64,000 nucleotides of DNA from Hyphomonadaceae bacterium UKL13-1 (GCA_001602435.1 CP012156.1:640001-704000); one strand, 5' to 3'; numbered from the stretch's first letter, positions 9,952 to 18,871 are shown. Translations and numbers: made by a program. Notes: generated by a model from the letters alone, not told the origin.

Positions 9952-11250
9952 ATGTTGACAATGTCAGACGTTTTGAAGGCGAAAATCAACAAGAGATTTG
10001 TCGATTCCGCGATGCCGCCCGAGACCGGCGACACGCGGATTTGGGATATTGAGCTGCGTGGTTTCATGCTGCGGATCTCGTCGAGTGGCCGAAAGACCTA
10101 TTGCGTGAAGTATCGCGTGAACCGTCAACAACGATGGATGACGATTGGCGAACATGGTTTGCCTTGGACGCCGGAAGCGGCGCGCAACCGTGCACGGGAA
10201 GTCATCACAGAGGCGACCAAAGGCGTTGACCTATCAGAGACGCCGAGTGAACGGGTAAAGGCTTTGGCCGGAAAAGGTGGTCTGGTCATAGCGAAGGCCA
10301 TGCGCGACGCCACCATCGGCCAGTTGTTTGAGATGTATTTCCGCGATGGACCTAGTGATAAGCCGCTGAAGAGGGAGTCGTCTTGGTCAGTTGATGCCAC
10401 TTCTTACAAGCGCCATATCAAGCCCCTTCTGGATGATGTCATTGCAAAGGACGTTCGGCCTAGTGATCTCGCCGCTTGGCAAAGGGACGTAGCGGCGGGC
10501 AAGACTTCACACGACATCAAGACTGGCCCCCGGGGCCGTTCGATTGTTAAGGGCGGACCGAGTGCTGCCTCCCGCGGAATGAGGTGCCTGTCCGCGATGT
10601 TCTCGTGGGCGATCTGGCGGGAGATTTTGGAAACCAATCCCTGCTCCAAAGTCCAGAAGCTGCGCGACAACCGGCGGGAACGATCCATCACCATGGAAGA
10701 GGCAAAGAAGCTTTGGACGGTCCTCGATGAGGCGCAAGCCGCATGGGTCATCGCGCCTCATTATGCCAACATCATTCGCCTGATCATGCTGACGGGAGCG
10801 CGCCGTAACGAAATCACTGAACTCAATTGGTCTGAAGTTGACATAGAGCGCTCGCGTCTCGTTCTACCGCCGATCCGAACAAAAATGGGTAGTCAGAATA
10901 AATCACGCACGATCATTCTGTCCGAGCAAGCGCGCGCTATCCTCGAATACCTGCCGCGATTGGGGCCTTATGTCTTTATGTCTCAAATCTCCGGTAAGCC
11001 GGTTTTGGGGGTCAATAAGGCATGGCTGAAAGTCCGCGAGCTCGCGGGGCTCTCAGATGTTCGGCTCCATGACCTACGCCATAGCTTTGCGACTTTCGCT
11101 GTCGAAGATGGTGCCTCACTCTATCTCGTAGGTCGAGCTTTAGGACATGCGAACGCCTCTTCAACCGAACGCTATGCGCACCCCGGCGATACCGCCGCAC
11201 GGATTATTGCTGAGAAGGTGGCCGAGCGGTTCGCCATAGGGCGGGAGTGA
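9952..11250 (+). CDS. Tyrosine-type integrase with DUF4102-like arm-binding domain
   Basis: 432 residues (ATG at 9952, with an equally possible ATG at 9961). The N-terminus is the arm-site binding domain seen in P4-type island integrases (IWDIELRGFMLRISSSGRKT, WMTIGEHG). The catalytic core has the conserved residues in order: Arg in LTGARRNEITELNW, the His-x-x-Arg box in RLHDLRHSFATFA, then LGHANASSTERYAH with the nucleophilic tyrosine. It lies just inside the tRNA-Thr half site at 9680-9725, which it presumably used for integration. It looks intact and overlaps the start of the next frame (TGATG). Confidence 0.93.
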   Translation: MLTMSDVLKAKINKRFVDSAMPPETGDTRIWDIELRGFMLRISSSGRKTYCVKYRVNRQQRWMTIGEHGLPWTPEAARNRAREVITEATKGVDLSETPSERVKALAGKGGLVIAKAMRDATIGQLFEMYFRDGPSDKPLKRESSWSVDATSYKRHIKPLLDDVIAKDVRPSDLAAWQRDVAAGKTSHDIKTGPRGRSIVKGGPSAASRGMRCLSAMFSWAIWREILETNPCSKVQKLRDNRRERSITMEEAKKLWTVLDEAQAAWVIAPHYANIIRLIMLTGARRNEITELNWSEVDIERSRLVLPPIRTKMGSQNKSRTIILSEQARAILEYLPRLGPYVFMSQISGKPVLGVNKAWLKVRELAGLSDVRLHDLRHSFATFAVEDGASLYLVGRALGHANASSTERYAHPGDTAARIIAEKVAERFAIGRE

Positions 11251-11514
11251 TGCAGCCCTTTGGCGATAAAGCATCAATCTCAGAGGCCAAGTTGACGGAA
11301 TATACTCTGTCTCCGATCCATCGAATTGGTGCCAGCAAGGCAAGAGTGTTTATGTTTGCATCTGGCTTAGGGCTGGAAACTTATTCATGGAACCAAGTCA
11401 GCTTTTGTGCGATCATTGTGGGTGATGGGGACTGGAGACGACGTCGCAAAGTTTGTTTCGGCCTTTGTTGTGACTGATAAGCGCGCCGGATCTGAGGACA
11501 AGAACCATGACTAA
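11250..11514 (+). pseudogene. DUF6883 gene remnant (deleted and frameshifted)
   Basis: The start overlaps the integrase stop (TGATG). The first 50 residues are DUF6883-like (AKLTEYTLSPIHRIGASKAR, then FASGLGLETYSW). The frame then runs into a short unrelated tail and stops at 11477. In the adjoining frame a plausible DUF6883 end can be read (VAKFVSAFVVTDK) up to a TAA at 11512-11514, which overlaps the start of the DUF4926 gene. A deletion with frameshift near 11400 explains both. DUF6883 proteins are about 110 residues long. The family has no established function. Confidence 0.6.
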
Positions 11515-11725
11515 AGTGCAACCCACTTTGCTAGATGCCGTCGCGCTTTTGAGCGATCAGAGCGACTTGGGTCTCGTGCAAGGCCAAGTTGGAACCGTGG
11601 TTGAATTGTTGGATGACGACTTTGCACTCGTTGAGTTCTGTGACCGAGATGGCGCGACTTTTTCAATGCCGACTTTGCCTATCTCTTCGCTTCTTCGTTT
11701 GTCCTATGAGCAAGTCGCGGCCTGA
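11507..11725 (+). CDS. DUF4926-family small protein
   Basis: 72 residues, ATG at 11507 behind GAGGA at 11493-11497. The pattern DAVALLSDQSDLGLVQGQVG followed by TVVELLDDDFALVEFCDRDG is typical of DUF4926, small beta-barrel-like proteins of unknown function often encoded next to DUF6883. That partner is present but broken just upstream, so this gene may be a leftover of a two-gene module carried by the island. It is small and acidic, with no membrane segment. Confidence 0.8.
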   Translation: MTKVQPTLLDAVALLSDQSDLGLVQGQVGTVVELLDDDFALVEFCDRDGATFSMPTLPISSLLRLSYEQVAA

Positions 11726-11799
11726 GGCAACTAGCCTTCAGTCTCAAATGTCCACTTTGGATTCGACTCCGACGTCATTGATTTTCATATTTTATGATG

Positions 11800-11822
11800 A
11801 ATTCGTATTTTGAGTACGAATT
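11800..11822. repeat. Perfect inverted repeat behind the DUF4926 gene
   Basis: AATTCGTA at 11800-11807 and TACGAATT at 11815-11822 are exact complements around the loop TTTTGAG. There is no T-run after it on either strand, so it is more likely a protein-binding site or bidirectional structure than a standard terminator. It lies between the DUF4926 gene and the 3' end of the esterase gene. Confidence 0.55.
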
Positions 11823-11934
11823 GAGCGTCCAAAATACAAAAAATCCGAGATGAATTTGCTGGTTCGAGACTTGTCACTGAAGGGCGTCTGCAAGCGCTTT
11901 CGCGGCGCGGTGGCAAATGTTCCCCGGCACTTCG

Positions 11935-13341
11935 CTACTTTGTTGATCCGACCACCTCTTTGGGTGGAAACATTGACATCAAGTTGTCGGCGAACGCCCG
12001 ATCCCACTGATCGGGATTATGGCCATCGCTAAACCATCTTGCCAAGACATCGCCCCCTGAATTCTGGATAGCGCTGGTGGCGAGTTGCGAATTCACCAAA
12101 AAGGTCTCTTCATAATAACCGGCGCTAAACCGAAATTTTGACTTCATTACTGGGGTAGCGAAAGTCTCGAATTCTGGATTTGTCCCCGCAATCGACATTG
12201 GCCATGAATGCCCAAAGATGTCCGGGCGCTCAAGAGCCGCATTTAATGCTAGAGCACCGCCTTGCGACGCGCCTGTAACCACCCAATCTATTCGTTGTTC
12301 AGACGCGGAGAACCGGTCGATCAACATTGGCCGCACCGTTTCAACCAAAAAGCTCAAGTACTGTTTGAAGGTACTATCAGGTCTATTGGGACTATAGTCC
12401 TGTGCTCTCGCAATATGTTGTGGGACGGCCCGAGCTGGACCTACAATGCCATCATTCCCGGCAACTACTCCAACCAAAATGACTGGCCGGATCTTCCCAT
12501 TTTTCACCAATGCTTCGGAAATCGAAGCAAAGTTTTCAACATCACCGCCTTCGGAAATCACGACTGGAAAGCGATAATCTTGATCTTCGCGTGGAGGCAG
12601 ATAAACAACCACTGACCTCGTTTCATTGAGTTGCGGGCTAAAAACCTCATAACGCTCAATCTTACCTTTTAAGGTTTCGACTTTAGCAGGACCAGCCGGA
12701 CCGAGGTCGCCGCGGTATGTAAATGAGGTGCTGGGAGTAGGATCCAAACTTCGACTCGTTTGTTGGGAAATGGTTGCATACCGAAGACCCTTTAGTCGAA
12801 GCCGCATCACCCAAAGATCGGTACCTTCAAACCGACGCCATACTCCATTTTGGATGCTGCAGCATGTTTCCGGCCCTTGAGAAACGCCCCGCATTCTGAT
12901 GATTTCAGGATCATCGACTGGACCACGCTGGAAAATTGTAAAGCTTTCGCCGTTAACTTTAAAAGCTATATCGCGATCCTTGAGTGCGCGACGAATGTCA
13001 GTCGATGAAACGTCGGTTGTTGGAAGGTTGCAGAATCCTCTCATCGCATTGAGCAGCGTCCTAGCGTCGGCGGTCAGGTTGAGTGACGCTAAACGATCTA
13101 CATCAGCACACATTCTTTCCCCGGTCGGAGCCTTTGGTAACATCGCCCGCAATGCCAAGGCATTAATTTCCGGCTCTCTTTGGCTTGATTGATCGGGATT
13201 GGTTCGAGGGGCCTCAACGGGTGGCTTCACTTCACTACTGGCCTGCCAGTTAGGAGGCAGCGGCTGGGATTGGCCCAATCCAGCAAGGCAAACGTTTCCG
13301 AGTACGGCCAAAAAAGCGGCTAAAGACAGGGACGCTTCCAA
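11935..13341 (-). CDS. Secreted esterase, enterochelin-esterase (Fes/YieL) like
   Basis: About 468 residues. A TTG at 13341 has AGGAAG five bases upstream and opens directly into a signal peptide (EASLSLAAFLAVLGNVCLA), so it is preferred over a TTG at 13362. The C-terminal half is an alpha/beta hydrolase of the putative-esterase type: the strand FPVVISEGGD, the nucleophile elbow GASQGGALALN, and a likely catalytic His in FSDGHNPDQWDRA. The N-terminal 150 residues have no recognised domain. Export to the periplasm or outside is likely. The substrate could be a siderophore ester, a carbohydrate ester or something else; no iron genes adjoin it. Confidence 0.85.
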   Translation of the reverse strand: MEASLSLAAFLAVLGNVCLAGLGQSQPLPPNWQASSEVKPPVEAPRTNPDQSSQREPEINALALRAMLPKAPTGERMCADVDRLASLNLTADARTLLNAMRGFCNLPTTDVSSTDIRRALKDRDIAFKVNGESFTIFQRGPVDDPEIIRMRGVSQGPETCCSIQNGVWRRFEGTDLWVMRLRLKGLRYATISQQTSRSLDPTPSTSFTYRGDLGPAGPAKVETLKGKIERYEVFSPQLNETRSVVVYLPPREDQDYRFPVVISEGGDVENFASISEALVKNGKIRPVILVGVVAGNDGIVGPARAVPQHIARAQDYSPNRPDSTFKQYLSFLVETVRPMLIDRFSASEQRIDWVVTGASQGGALALNAALERPDIFGHSWPMSIAGTNPEFETFATPVMKSKFRFSAGYYEETFLVNSQLATSAIQNSGGDVLARWFSDGHNPDQWDRAFADNLMSMFPPKEVVGSTK

Positions 13342-13515
13342 GTCACTTCCTCGATCAAGCAAAGGCCAAATTAAACTTTAAGTCGGCTGCAATTTGAACG
13401 AAGAGTCAAGCGTTGGGGGGCAAATTGGTGATTGCCTCAGTTGGTTAATACACAGTGGCCGAACGCAAAGGGCTGCTTCAGAATTGCCGTTGAACTCGTC
13501 CAACTGTTTAGCCTG

Positions 13516-13581
13516 AGCCCCGTGTTCGACCTGCCAGAGGCAAGGTCGAGGGGGTGATGACGGGACGCGCCCCGCGTCCCG
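13516..13581. repeat. 66-bp direct repeat, copy 1 (two hairpins), downstream of hicB
   Basis: Matches 14499-14564 at nearly every position over 66 bases. Each copy contains two stem-loops: CGACCT with AGGTCG around GCCAGAGGCA, and CGGGACGCG with CGCGTCCCG around CCC. The pair brackets the hicBA operon. Structure and GC-rich palindromes recall REP-type elements; either the repeats mark insertion of the toxin-antitoxin block or they act as terminators. Confidence 0.8.
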
Positions 13582-13607
13582 TCAGCATCACGCCCAAAAG
13601 CTAATAT

Positions 13608-14048
13608 CTAAGCGATAAGACGACGCGCAGCTTCTGCGAGCCATGCACTTCTATTCATGCCGACACTCTCAGCAACTTGGTCGACACGCGCAAGCAAACC
13701 CTCGTTCATCGTGATCTGAACGCGAACTGATCGGGATTTGAGTTCACCAGCATCAGATTCCAGAACGATGGCTCCTTCTAGTCTCTCCCGCATATCTGCG
13801 TCGGTTTCTGCTATCCTTAGAATGTTCTCTAACCCTAAGGGGCTTGGAACTGTTCCGGTCTCTTCTTGTACATCAGCAATGTAAAGGGCGATCGCTTCAC
13901 GTACATTGCTTCTGGCTTCCTCCAAACTGTCTCCACCCGATGTGCATCCGGGAAGATCCAGAACCACTGCTCCCCACATCCCGACCTCGGGATCGTGGTC
14001 GAAAGCAACAGACCATTTAGGTCTGCTGCTGGTTATATTCTGTGTCAT
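13608..14048 (-). CDS. hicB: HicB-type antitoxin with C-terminal ribbon-helix-helix domain
   Basis: 146 residues, ATG at 14048 with GGAG eight bases before it. The N-terminal half is the HicB partial RNase-H-like fold (MWGAVVLDLPGCTSGGDSLE, then EEARSNVREAIALYI). The C-terminal 40 residues (VRVQITMNEGLLARVDQVAE, then SVGMNRSAWLAEAARRLI) form a ribbon-helix-helix DNA-binding domain. It should neutralise HicA and repress the operon. It is the second gene, 57 bases behind hicA, and probably binds the palindrome at 14330-14348. Confidence 0.92.
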   Translation of the reverse strand: MTQNITSSRPKWSVAFDHDPEVGMWGAVVLDLPGCTSGGDSLEEARSNVREAIALYIADVQEETGTVPSPLGLENILRIAETDADMRERLEGAIVLESDAGELKSRSVRVQITMNEGLLARVDQVAESVGMNRSAWLAEAARRLIA

Positions 14049-14105
14049 GGGGTGTTCTCCACTTAATAAATATCTTTTTGCTTTGTTTGAGAGGGGGTGG
14101 CCTGG

Positions 14106-14312
14106 CTATTCAGGTGGCCACTTCCATTTGGCCTGCCGATAGATTTCCCGAAGTACCCCTATGGACTGTTCGGCCTTGCTCACGACCACAGTGATCTTGC
14201 CCGGAAAGTCAGGGTGGACAAAGTGCTTGTGAGACCCTTCCGTGGCCTTCTGCACATATCCTTCGCTTTTCAGCCGCTTGATAATGTCCTTGGTCTTTGG
14301 TCGCTTCGGCAA
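14106..14312 (-). CDS. hicA: HicA-type mRNA interferase toxin
   Basis: 68 residues from a TTG at 14312, which has GAGGGGG five bases upstream; in-frame sequence above it is not HicA-like and runs through the promoter. The HicA double-stranded-RNA-binding-like fold is clear: DIIKRLKSEGYVQKATEGSH with the catalytic histidine in GSHKHFVHP, then a short C-terminal strand/helix. HicA cleaves mRNA and tmRNA in a ribosome-independent manner in characterised systems. It is the first gene of the operon and of normal length. The pair probably stabilises the island. Confidence 0.9.
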   Translation of the reverse strand: MPKRPKTKDIIKRLKSEGYVQKATEGSHKHFVHPDFPGKITVVVSKAEQSIGVLREIYRQAKWKWPPE

Positions 14313-14329
14313 TGTTGCCCCCTCTTTGA

Positions 14330-14363
14330 GTGTGTATAATATACACACCTTCTTTAAAGTCAA
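14330..14363 (-). promoter_or_regulatory. hicAB promoter with palindromic operator over the -10 box
   Basis: On the minus strand, TTGACT (14358-14363) and TATTAT (14336-14341) lie 16 bases apart, a good -35/-10 pair. Overlapping the -10 box is a perfect palindrome, arms GTGTGTATA and TATACACAC around one central base (14330-14348). This is an ideal site for the ribbon-helix-helix domain of HicB. Confidence 0.75.
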
Positions 14364-14498
14364 AACAAGATGTGGATGCGATGTGTGTGTTTCATTCCTG
14401 CGCCAGTAGCTCGGCGTTCGCCCATTCAAGTGATCGACGACAGTTGAGGGTGCGAAGCCAGAACCAACGTTTCTGCTAACTCTTTAGCTGTTCCCTCT

Positions 14499-14564
14499 AG
14501 CCCCGTGTTCGACCTGCCAGAGGCGAGGTCGAGGGAGTGATGACGGGACGCGCCCCGCGTCCCG
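14499..14564. repeat. 66-bp direct repeat, copy 2, upstream of hicA
   Basis: Second copy of the element at 13516-13581, same orientation, 983 bases away start to start, differing at only a few positions. It carries the same two hairpins. Position relative to the hicAB promoter: about 140 bases upstream. Confidence 0.8.
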
Positions 14565-14684
14565 ACACCTAATGCTGCGCTGGAGCGTAATGGGCGGGTC
14601 AAGGTGGGCAGAGCCCCCTTCAAGAAGGTTACCTTGACCCGCCCAAACGCTCTGGCATTTGGCGAAGATCGGCAATGCAAGAGC

Positions 14685-14888
14685 CTAACGTCCGTATTGG
14701 CTGGTGTTGGCGAACATGCGCTCCTGCGCCCACACATCAAGCGTGGTGACGAGATAACGAACCAAGCGTGGGCCATATTTGATGAAGGGGGGACCTTCAC
14801 CGGTTACGCGCCAGCGGTTCAGTGTGTGCTTGGAAATCTTCAAATGGGCGGCGGCATCTTCGACGGTGAGTAGTGTGTCGGTATTCAT
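14685..14888 (-). CDS. Small helix-turn-helix (excisionase/AlpA-like) protein
   Basis: 67 residues from the ATG at 14888; GAGG lies nine bases upstream, and a second ATG at 14897 is possible. The motif LLTVEDAAAHLKISKHTLNR followed by WRVTGEGPPFIKYG is the HTH_17 winged-helix pattern of excisionases and AlpA-type activators that serve integrated elements. It probably controls excision or integrase expression for the island whose integrase lies at 9952-11250. The C-terminus (DVWAQERMF) is normal for the family. Confidence 0.8.
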   Translation of the reverse strand: MNTDTLLTVEDAAAHLKISKHTLNRWRVTGEGPPFIKYGPRLVRYLVTTLDVWAQERMFANTSQYGR

Positions 14889-15193
14889 AGGTTTCATCCT
14901 CTATCAGGCTCGACAAGTATCGCGGAACTGCGATCTCGTAAGACCAAGAGAACTCAGAAAAACCACACTAATCCAGCATGTTCACCAAAATCGGGAAGCC
15001 CAAAAAAGGGACTTATCCACCTAATATCCACAGATGGAACGATCTGTTTCGAAGGGTTCCAGCACGCACCAGCTTGGCCAAATATGACCCACCATGTCCC
15101 GTCGCCACAATGCTCGCGATTGGGGAATCCAGAGGGCCAGTAGGCGCGCAACTGCCCAATCAGCTGCATAAAAATTCTGCGCCAAAGAAAAAA

Positions 15194-15568
15194 TCAACTG
15201 ATCCGAGCGGCGATCCAGTCCGATAAATCAGCACGGCGATAGCCAATAGCCCGTCCACCTAACCGAACAAAGCGAGGGCCAGCACCTTCGGCTCGCCACT
15301 TCTTCAGCAAGCTCAATGACACTGAAAGAACCAATGCTGCTTCTGCGGGTCGCACGACTTCGGAGGGAAGGGCACCGAGGCTCTTACGCGGGACTGGTTC
15401 GACTTTGGCAGATCCGGTGGAGTGCTTGTGAAAAGCCATCGGTTTCGGAATTTGGCCAGGCCTAACAGGCAGGGCCTTCTCGACCTTTGGCTTCTGGCCG
15501 AGCGCCAAACTCTCGCCAAACAAACCAAGCTGGCGCTGATCCACATCTGCTCTGAGCCCTCTTCCCAT
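15194..15568 (-). CDS. AlpA-like HTH protein with long N-terminal extension
   Basis: 124 residues from the ATG at 15568, which has GGAG seven bases before it; the open frame continues to 15700 without a better start. The C-terminal 55 residues (VVRPAEAALVLSVSLSLLKK, then WRAEGAGPRFVRLG and YRRADLSDWI) are an HTH_17/AlpA domain. The N-terminal half is basic and low in structure, with the short box RQLGLFGE. Another HTH_17 protein is encoded 300 bases away. Both are likely island regulators; the N-terminal part is unexplained. Confidence 0.7.
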   Translation of the reverse strand: MGRGLRADVDQRQLGLFGESLALGQKPKVEKALPVRPGQIPKPMAFHKHSTGSAKVEPVPRKSLGALPSEVVRPAEAALVLSVSLSLLKKWRAEGAGPRFVRLGGRAIGYRRADLSDWIAARIS

Positions 15569-15739
15569 TAGACATCTCCGCGTTCGGATTGGGATCGGAG
15601 TAAGTTTTGGGCCAGCTTCCGAGAGCTGCGGGAGGTGAGCCAAAGTGGCTCCAAGGAACGCGCCTAAATGACTGATGCTGTCCGCAATGGGGTGAATCAA
15701 GATCAGTCATATCTTTCCCGATCAGGAAATCATCGCCGC

Positions 15740-16198
15740 GCTAGCTATAAAATCATCATCAAATGTCCGGTTCGGGAGGCTGTACCCGCGACTTAAGACG
15801 ACTTACATGCCGCGACACACTGCAAGTTATGGCCCCTTCAACATGACTTGCAAAAACACTCATCAAAACATCGTACTGGAGACGTCGGCAAGTCGCCCTC
15901 TTATATCTTGTAATTCTACCTCAAATCCAACTCACTTTGCCGCACTCTGATTTAGCCGACTTAGCTGCCATTAGATCCAAGGCAGTAAGTCATGTTTGGC
16001 TGAACAAATGCATTAGCCGCCTATGCTTAACCGAGGCGGCGTGTCTGCTCTAAGCCAGTTGTTCCCATTTCGGACAGGTGCGGGGCTTCGCAAAAGGGGA
16101 CATTGAGGAGGCTGACGACTGCGGGTATGTCAGTGTTTGTCTAGGGCGGCTCTTTCGCTTTTTGATGTTATTGAGGTTCGAAACGGGGACGTTTAACA
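15740..16198. other. Non-coding stretch between island regulators and rhamnosidase gene
   Basis: About 460 bases with no gene I can support. Several short CGACTTA/ACTTGC words recur, and 16050-16107 resembles a weak, decayed copy of the dispersed repeat (GCGGGGCTTCG... GGGGACATT). No second tRNA half site was found, so the island's right boundary is not marked here. Confidence 0.4.
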
Positions 16199-18772
16199 AT
16201 GCGTTTGAATCCGCCTGCCCCCTTCATTTGGTCGCCACGCCAACCTATTGATCCAATGGGGCAGATTGCCGCTATGCGGGGCGGCGCAGGCCGCACCGAA
16301 AAGCCCAATCGGTGGTTTCTGTTTCGTCGGGTGGTGACCTTGTCGGATGTGCCGACCCAGGCCGAGCTCTCAATCACAGTTGACGGCCGCTATGTGGCTT
16401 TCGTCAATGGAAACGAGATTGGCCGCGGACCGGTTCGGTGCAGCCCCTTGTTTCAACGCTATGATACCTGGTCAATCGATTCCCATCTGCAAATTGGCGT
16501 GAACGCAATCTGTGTTCTGATCCATACCTATGGCGTCGACACCGCCTTTTATGAAGGCGTCAAAGGTATGTGGAATCCTGTGTTTGGCGAAGGTGGCCTT
16601 TGGGTTGAAGGACAGATTACGACACAATCTGAGTCACAACGCTTGATAAGCGATCGCGCGTGGCGCTGTATTGAAACTCATGCTTGGGAGCAAGCAACGC
16701 CGCGCATCAATCATGGCCTTGGCTTTATCGAAAGCCTTGACGCCAATCTGTTGCCGGATAATTGGTTGCAGCCAGATTTTGATGATGCCGCATGGGACGA
16801 GGCTCAAATCCTGCAGGCGGGAGGAGGTGGACCAGAGGCTTTCTTTGGCGGTTTGGAAGTCAAACCTTTCCCGACCCTTGTGCCGCGCGGCATTCCACCG
16901 ATGCGCTATGGTTTGGAAGGCGCAAAACGTGTTGTTTGGATCAAAGGGCAACGTCCTGATCCCAGTCTACCGATTGAGCGCCGTCTCTATGAGGAAGCGT
17001 TGCTGGTTGGCGCTGAAGACGCAGTTTCTGATCCAGAAGGGCTTTTGAAGACAGAGCAGACCAATGTCACAATCAAGACGACGTCAGAGCAAGATGTCTC
17101 CTTTCTGCTGGATTTTGGTCGTATCATCACAGGCCGCCCCCGCGTCTCAATGATCGCCAAGGGCGGCGAAATGATCGAGATTGCCTGCTCGGAGCATTTG
17201 CCCGGTGAATGGGACCCTGCTGGGCTAACGGAAGATGTGCGACTTACGCGGAAACCGCTTCTTGGGCTCGATGCTCATATTTGTCGGTATATTGCGCGGC
17301 CGGGCGAGCAAATCTTCGAGCGGTTTGAATGGTGTGCGATCCGATGGATGCAAGTTGTTATTCGCAATGCCCCTGACGGTGTAACATTGACTGGCCTTGG
17401 TGCCAAAACTGAGAATTATCCAGTCGACAAACACGGCAGTTTCACTTGCTCCGATCCCTTTCTCAATCAGCTTTGGGCCACAGGGGCCTATACACTCGAA
17501 ATGTGTATGCATGATGCGTGGGAGGATTGTCCAAGCCGGGAGCAGCGCCAATGGCTGGGTGATGCGACCGTTGAAAATCTTGTGGGTTGGGCGGCGTTTG
17601 GGCCAAGTATTGTGCCGTTAAACGCGAAGTTCCTTTGCCAAGCGGCGGAAAGTCAGCGACCTGACGGGCTGACACAAATGTTTGCCCCCGGCGACCATCA
17701 TACAGATCGACTTTTGATCCCGGATTGGACCTTGCAGTGGATATTGAATGCGGGAGATCATTATCAGCACAGCGGTGATTTAGCGACGATCGAGACCATT
17801 TTGCCTTCGATCCAAAAGGCTTTGGCATGGTTTGAGCGACTATTGGCCGACAATGGGCTTTTGCCAAATATGCCCTATTGGCATTTTATGGACTGGGCAG
17901 GTGTTGGTCGCCATGGCTTTGCCGCTGCCTTGAATGCACAATTGGTCGGCGCATGGAAAGCCGCCGCCGCGTTGTGTGAAGCCTGCGACATGGGTCGGGC
18001 GGCGGCTGCATATCGAGCCCGCGCGCTCAAGGCACAAACAGCATTGCATGATCTCCATTGGGATGAGCGGCGCGGGGTCTATGTGGACGTCCTTGACCCT
18101 GCAAATGGAAAACAGGAATTGCGTGTATCCCAACATGCCAATGCAGCTCTCATGCTGTGGGGCGAGATGCCCGATAGCCGCGCGGGCTCTGCGATCGCGC
18201 GTATTACAGATGCGGCGCGTCTCACCTTCACTGCCGCGCCGCCCATAGCCAATAGCGGTGAAACCTTGGATCCCGAAAATGGCGTGGTCCTTGCCAATAC
18301 CTTCTACAGTCACTTCGTCTATGAGGCTTTGGCCGAGCGCGGCGAATTGGGCGCAGCTATTGAGCTGATGCGCGCGCGTTTTGGTCCGATGCTCGCGCGC
18401 GGCGCTACCACTTTATGGGAGAGCTTTGAACCAACGGCTAGCCTTTGCCACGCCTTCTCTGCCTCGCCTACTTGGCAATTAAGTCGCAGGGTGCTTGGCG
18501 TTCATCCATTGTCACCGGGTTATCTCAGTATTGGTGTCGCGCCGAACTTGGTTAATCTCGATCACGCGTCGGGCATTTTTCCAACCCCAGTCGGCGATGT
18601 GCATGTTGAACTAACCCGCGAAGCTGACGGCTTTCTCGCGCGCGTCCAAGGCCCCGCTGGAACTGCCCTACACATGACGACGGCTGCAGGCCTGCGTCAT
18701 ATATCCGGCGATCTGGTAGCTAATTCCGATGGTTTTGCGCAAGCTCGCTATCGAAGGGCATCTCAAGGTTGA
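16199..18772 (+). CDS. Alpha-L-rhamnosidase, glycoside hydrolase family 78
   Basis: 857 residues. It should remove terminal alpha-L-rhamnose from plant glycosides or polysaccharides. The N-terminal 400 residues are beta-sandwich modules (KRVVTLSDVPTQAEL region near 45 and FLLDFGRIITGRPRV near 300). The (alpha/alpha)6 catalytic barrel begins around residue 410, with the family box HDAWEDCPSREQRQWLGDA at about 438-456 carrying acidic catalytic candidates, and MPYWHFMDWAGVGRHG near 559-574. A C-terminal beta-domain closes the protein. There is no signal peptide, so it is probably cytoplasmic and acts on imported oligosaccharides. No rhamnose catabolic or transport genes adjoin it. Confidence 0.9.
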   Translation: MRLNPPAPFIWSPRQPIDPMGQIAAMRGGAGRTEKPNRWFLFRRVVTLSDVPTQAELSITVDGRYVAFVNGNEIGRGPVRCSPLFQRYDTWSIDSHLQIGVNAICVLIHTYGVDTAFYEGVKGMWNPVFGEGGLWVEGQITTQSESQRLISDRAWRCIETHAWEQATPRINHGLGFIESLDANLLPDNWLQPDFDDAAWDEAQILQAGGGGPEAFFGGLEVKPFPTLVPRGIPPMRYGLEGAKRVVWIKGQRPDPSLPIERRLYEEALLVGAEDAVSDPEGLLKTEQTNVTIKTTSEQDVSFLLDFGRIITGRPRVSMIAKGGEMIEIACSEHLPGEWDPAGLTEDVRLTRKPLLGLDAHICRYIARPGEQIFERFEWCAIRWMQVVIRNAPDGVTLTGLGAKTENYPVDKHGSFTCSDPFLNQLWATGAYTLEMCMHDAWEDCPSREQRQWLGDATVENLVGWAAFGPSIVPLNAKFLCQAAESQRPDGLTQMFAPGDHHTDRLLIPDWTLQWILNAGDHYQHSGDLATIETILPSIQKALAWFERLLADNGLLPNMPYWHFMDWAGVGRHGFAAALNAQLVGAWKAAAALCEACDMGRAAAAYRARALKAQTALHDLHWDERRGVYVDVLDPANGKQELRVSQHANAALMLWGEMPDSRAGSAIARITDAARLTFTAAPPIANSGETLDPENGVVLANTFYSHFVYEALAERGELGAAIELMRARFGPMLARGATTLWESFEPTASLCHAFSASPTWQLSRRVLGVHPLSPGYLSIGVAPNLVNLDHASGIFPTPVGDVHVELTREADGFLARVQGPAGTALHMTTAAGLRHISGDLVANSDGFAQARYRRASQG

Positions 18773-18871
18773 GGCTCCTTGGACACCTCCCTTTTGGAAG
18801 ATTTTGCGACAGGCGGAGTCCTTCCGCATGGCCAAAATTGATGACCACCTAGAAGCCAGACCCACCGCACA

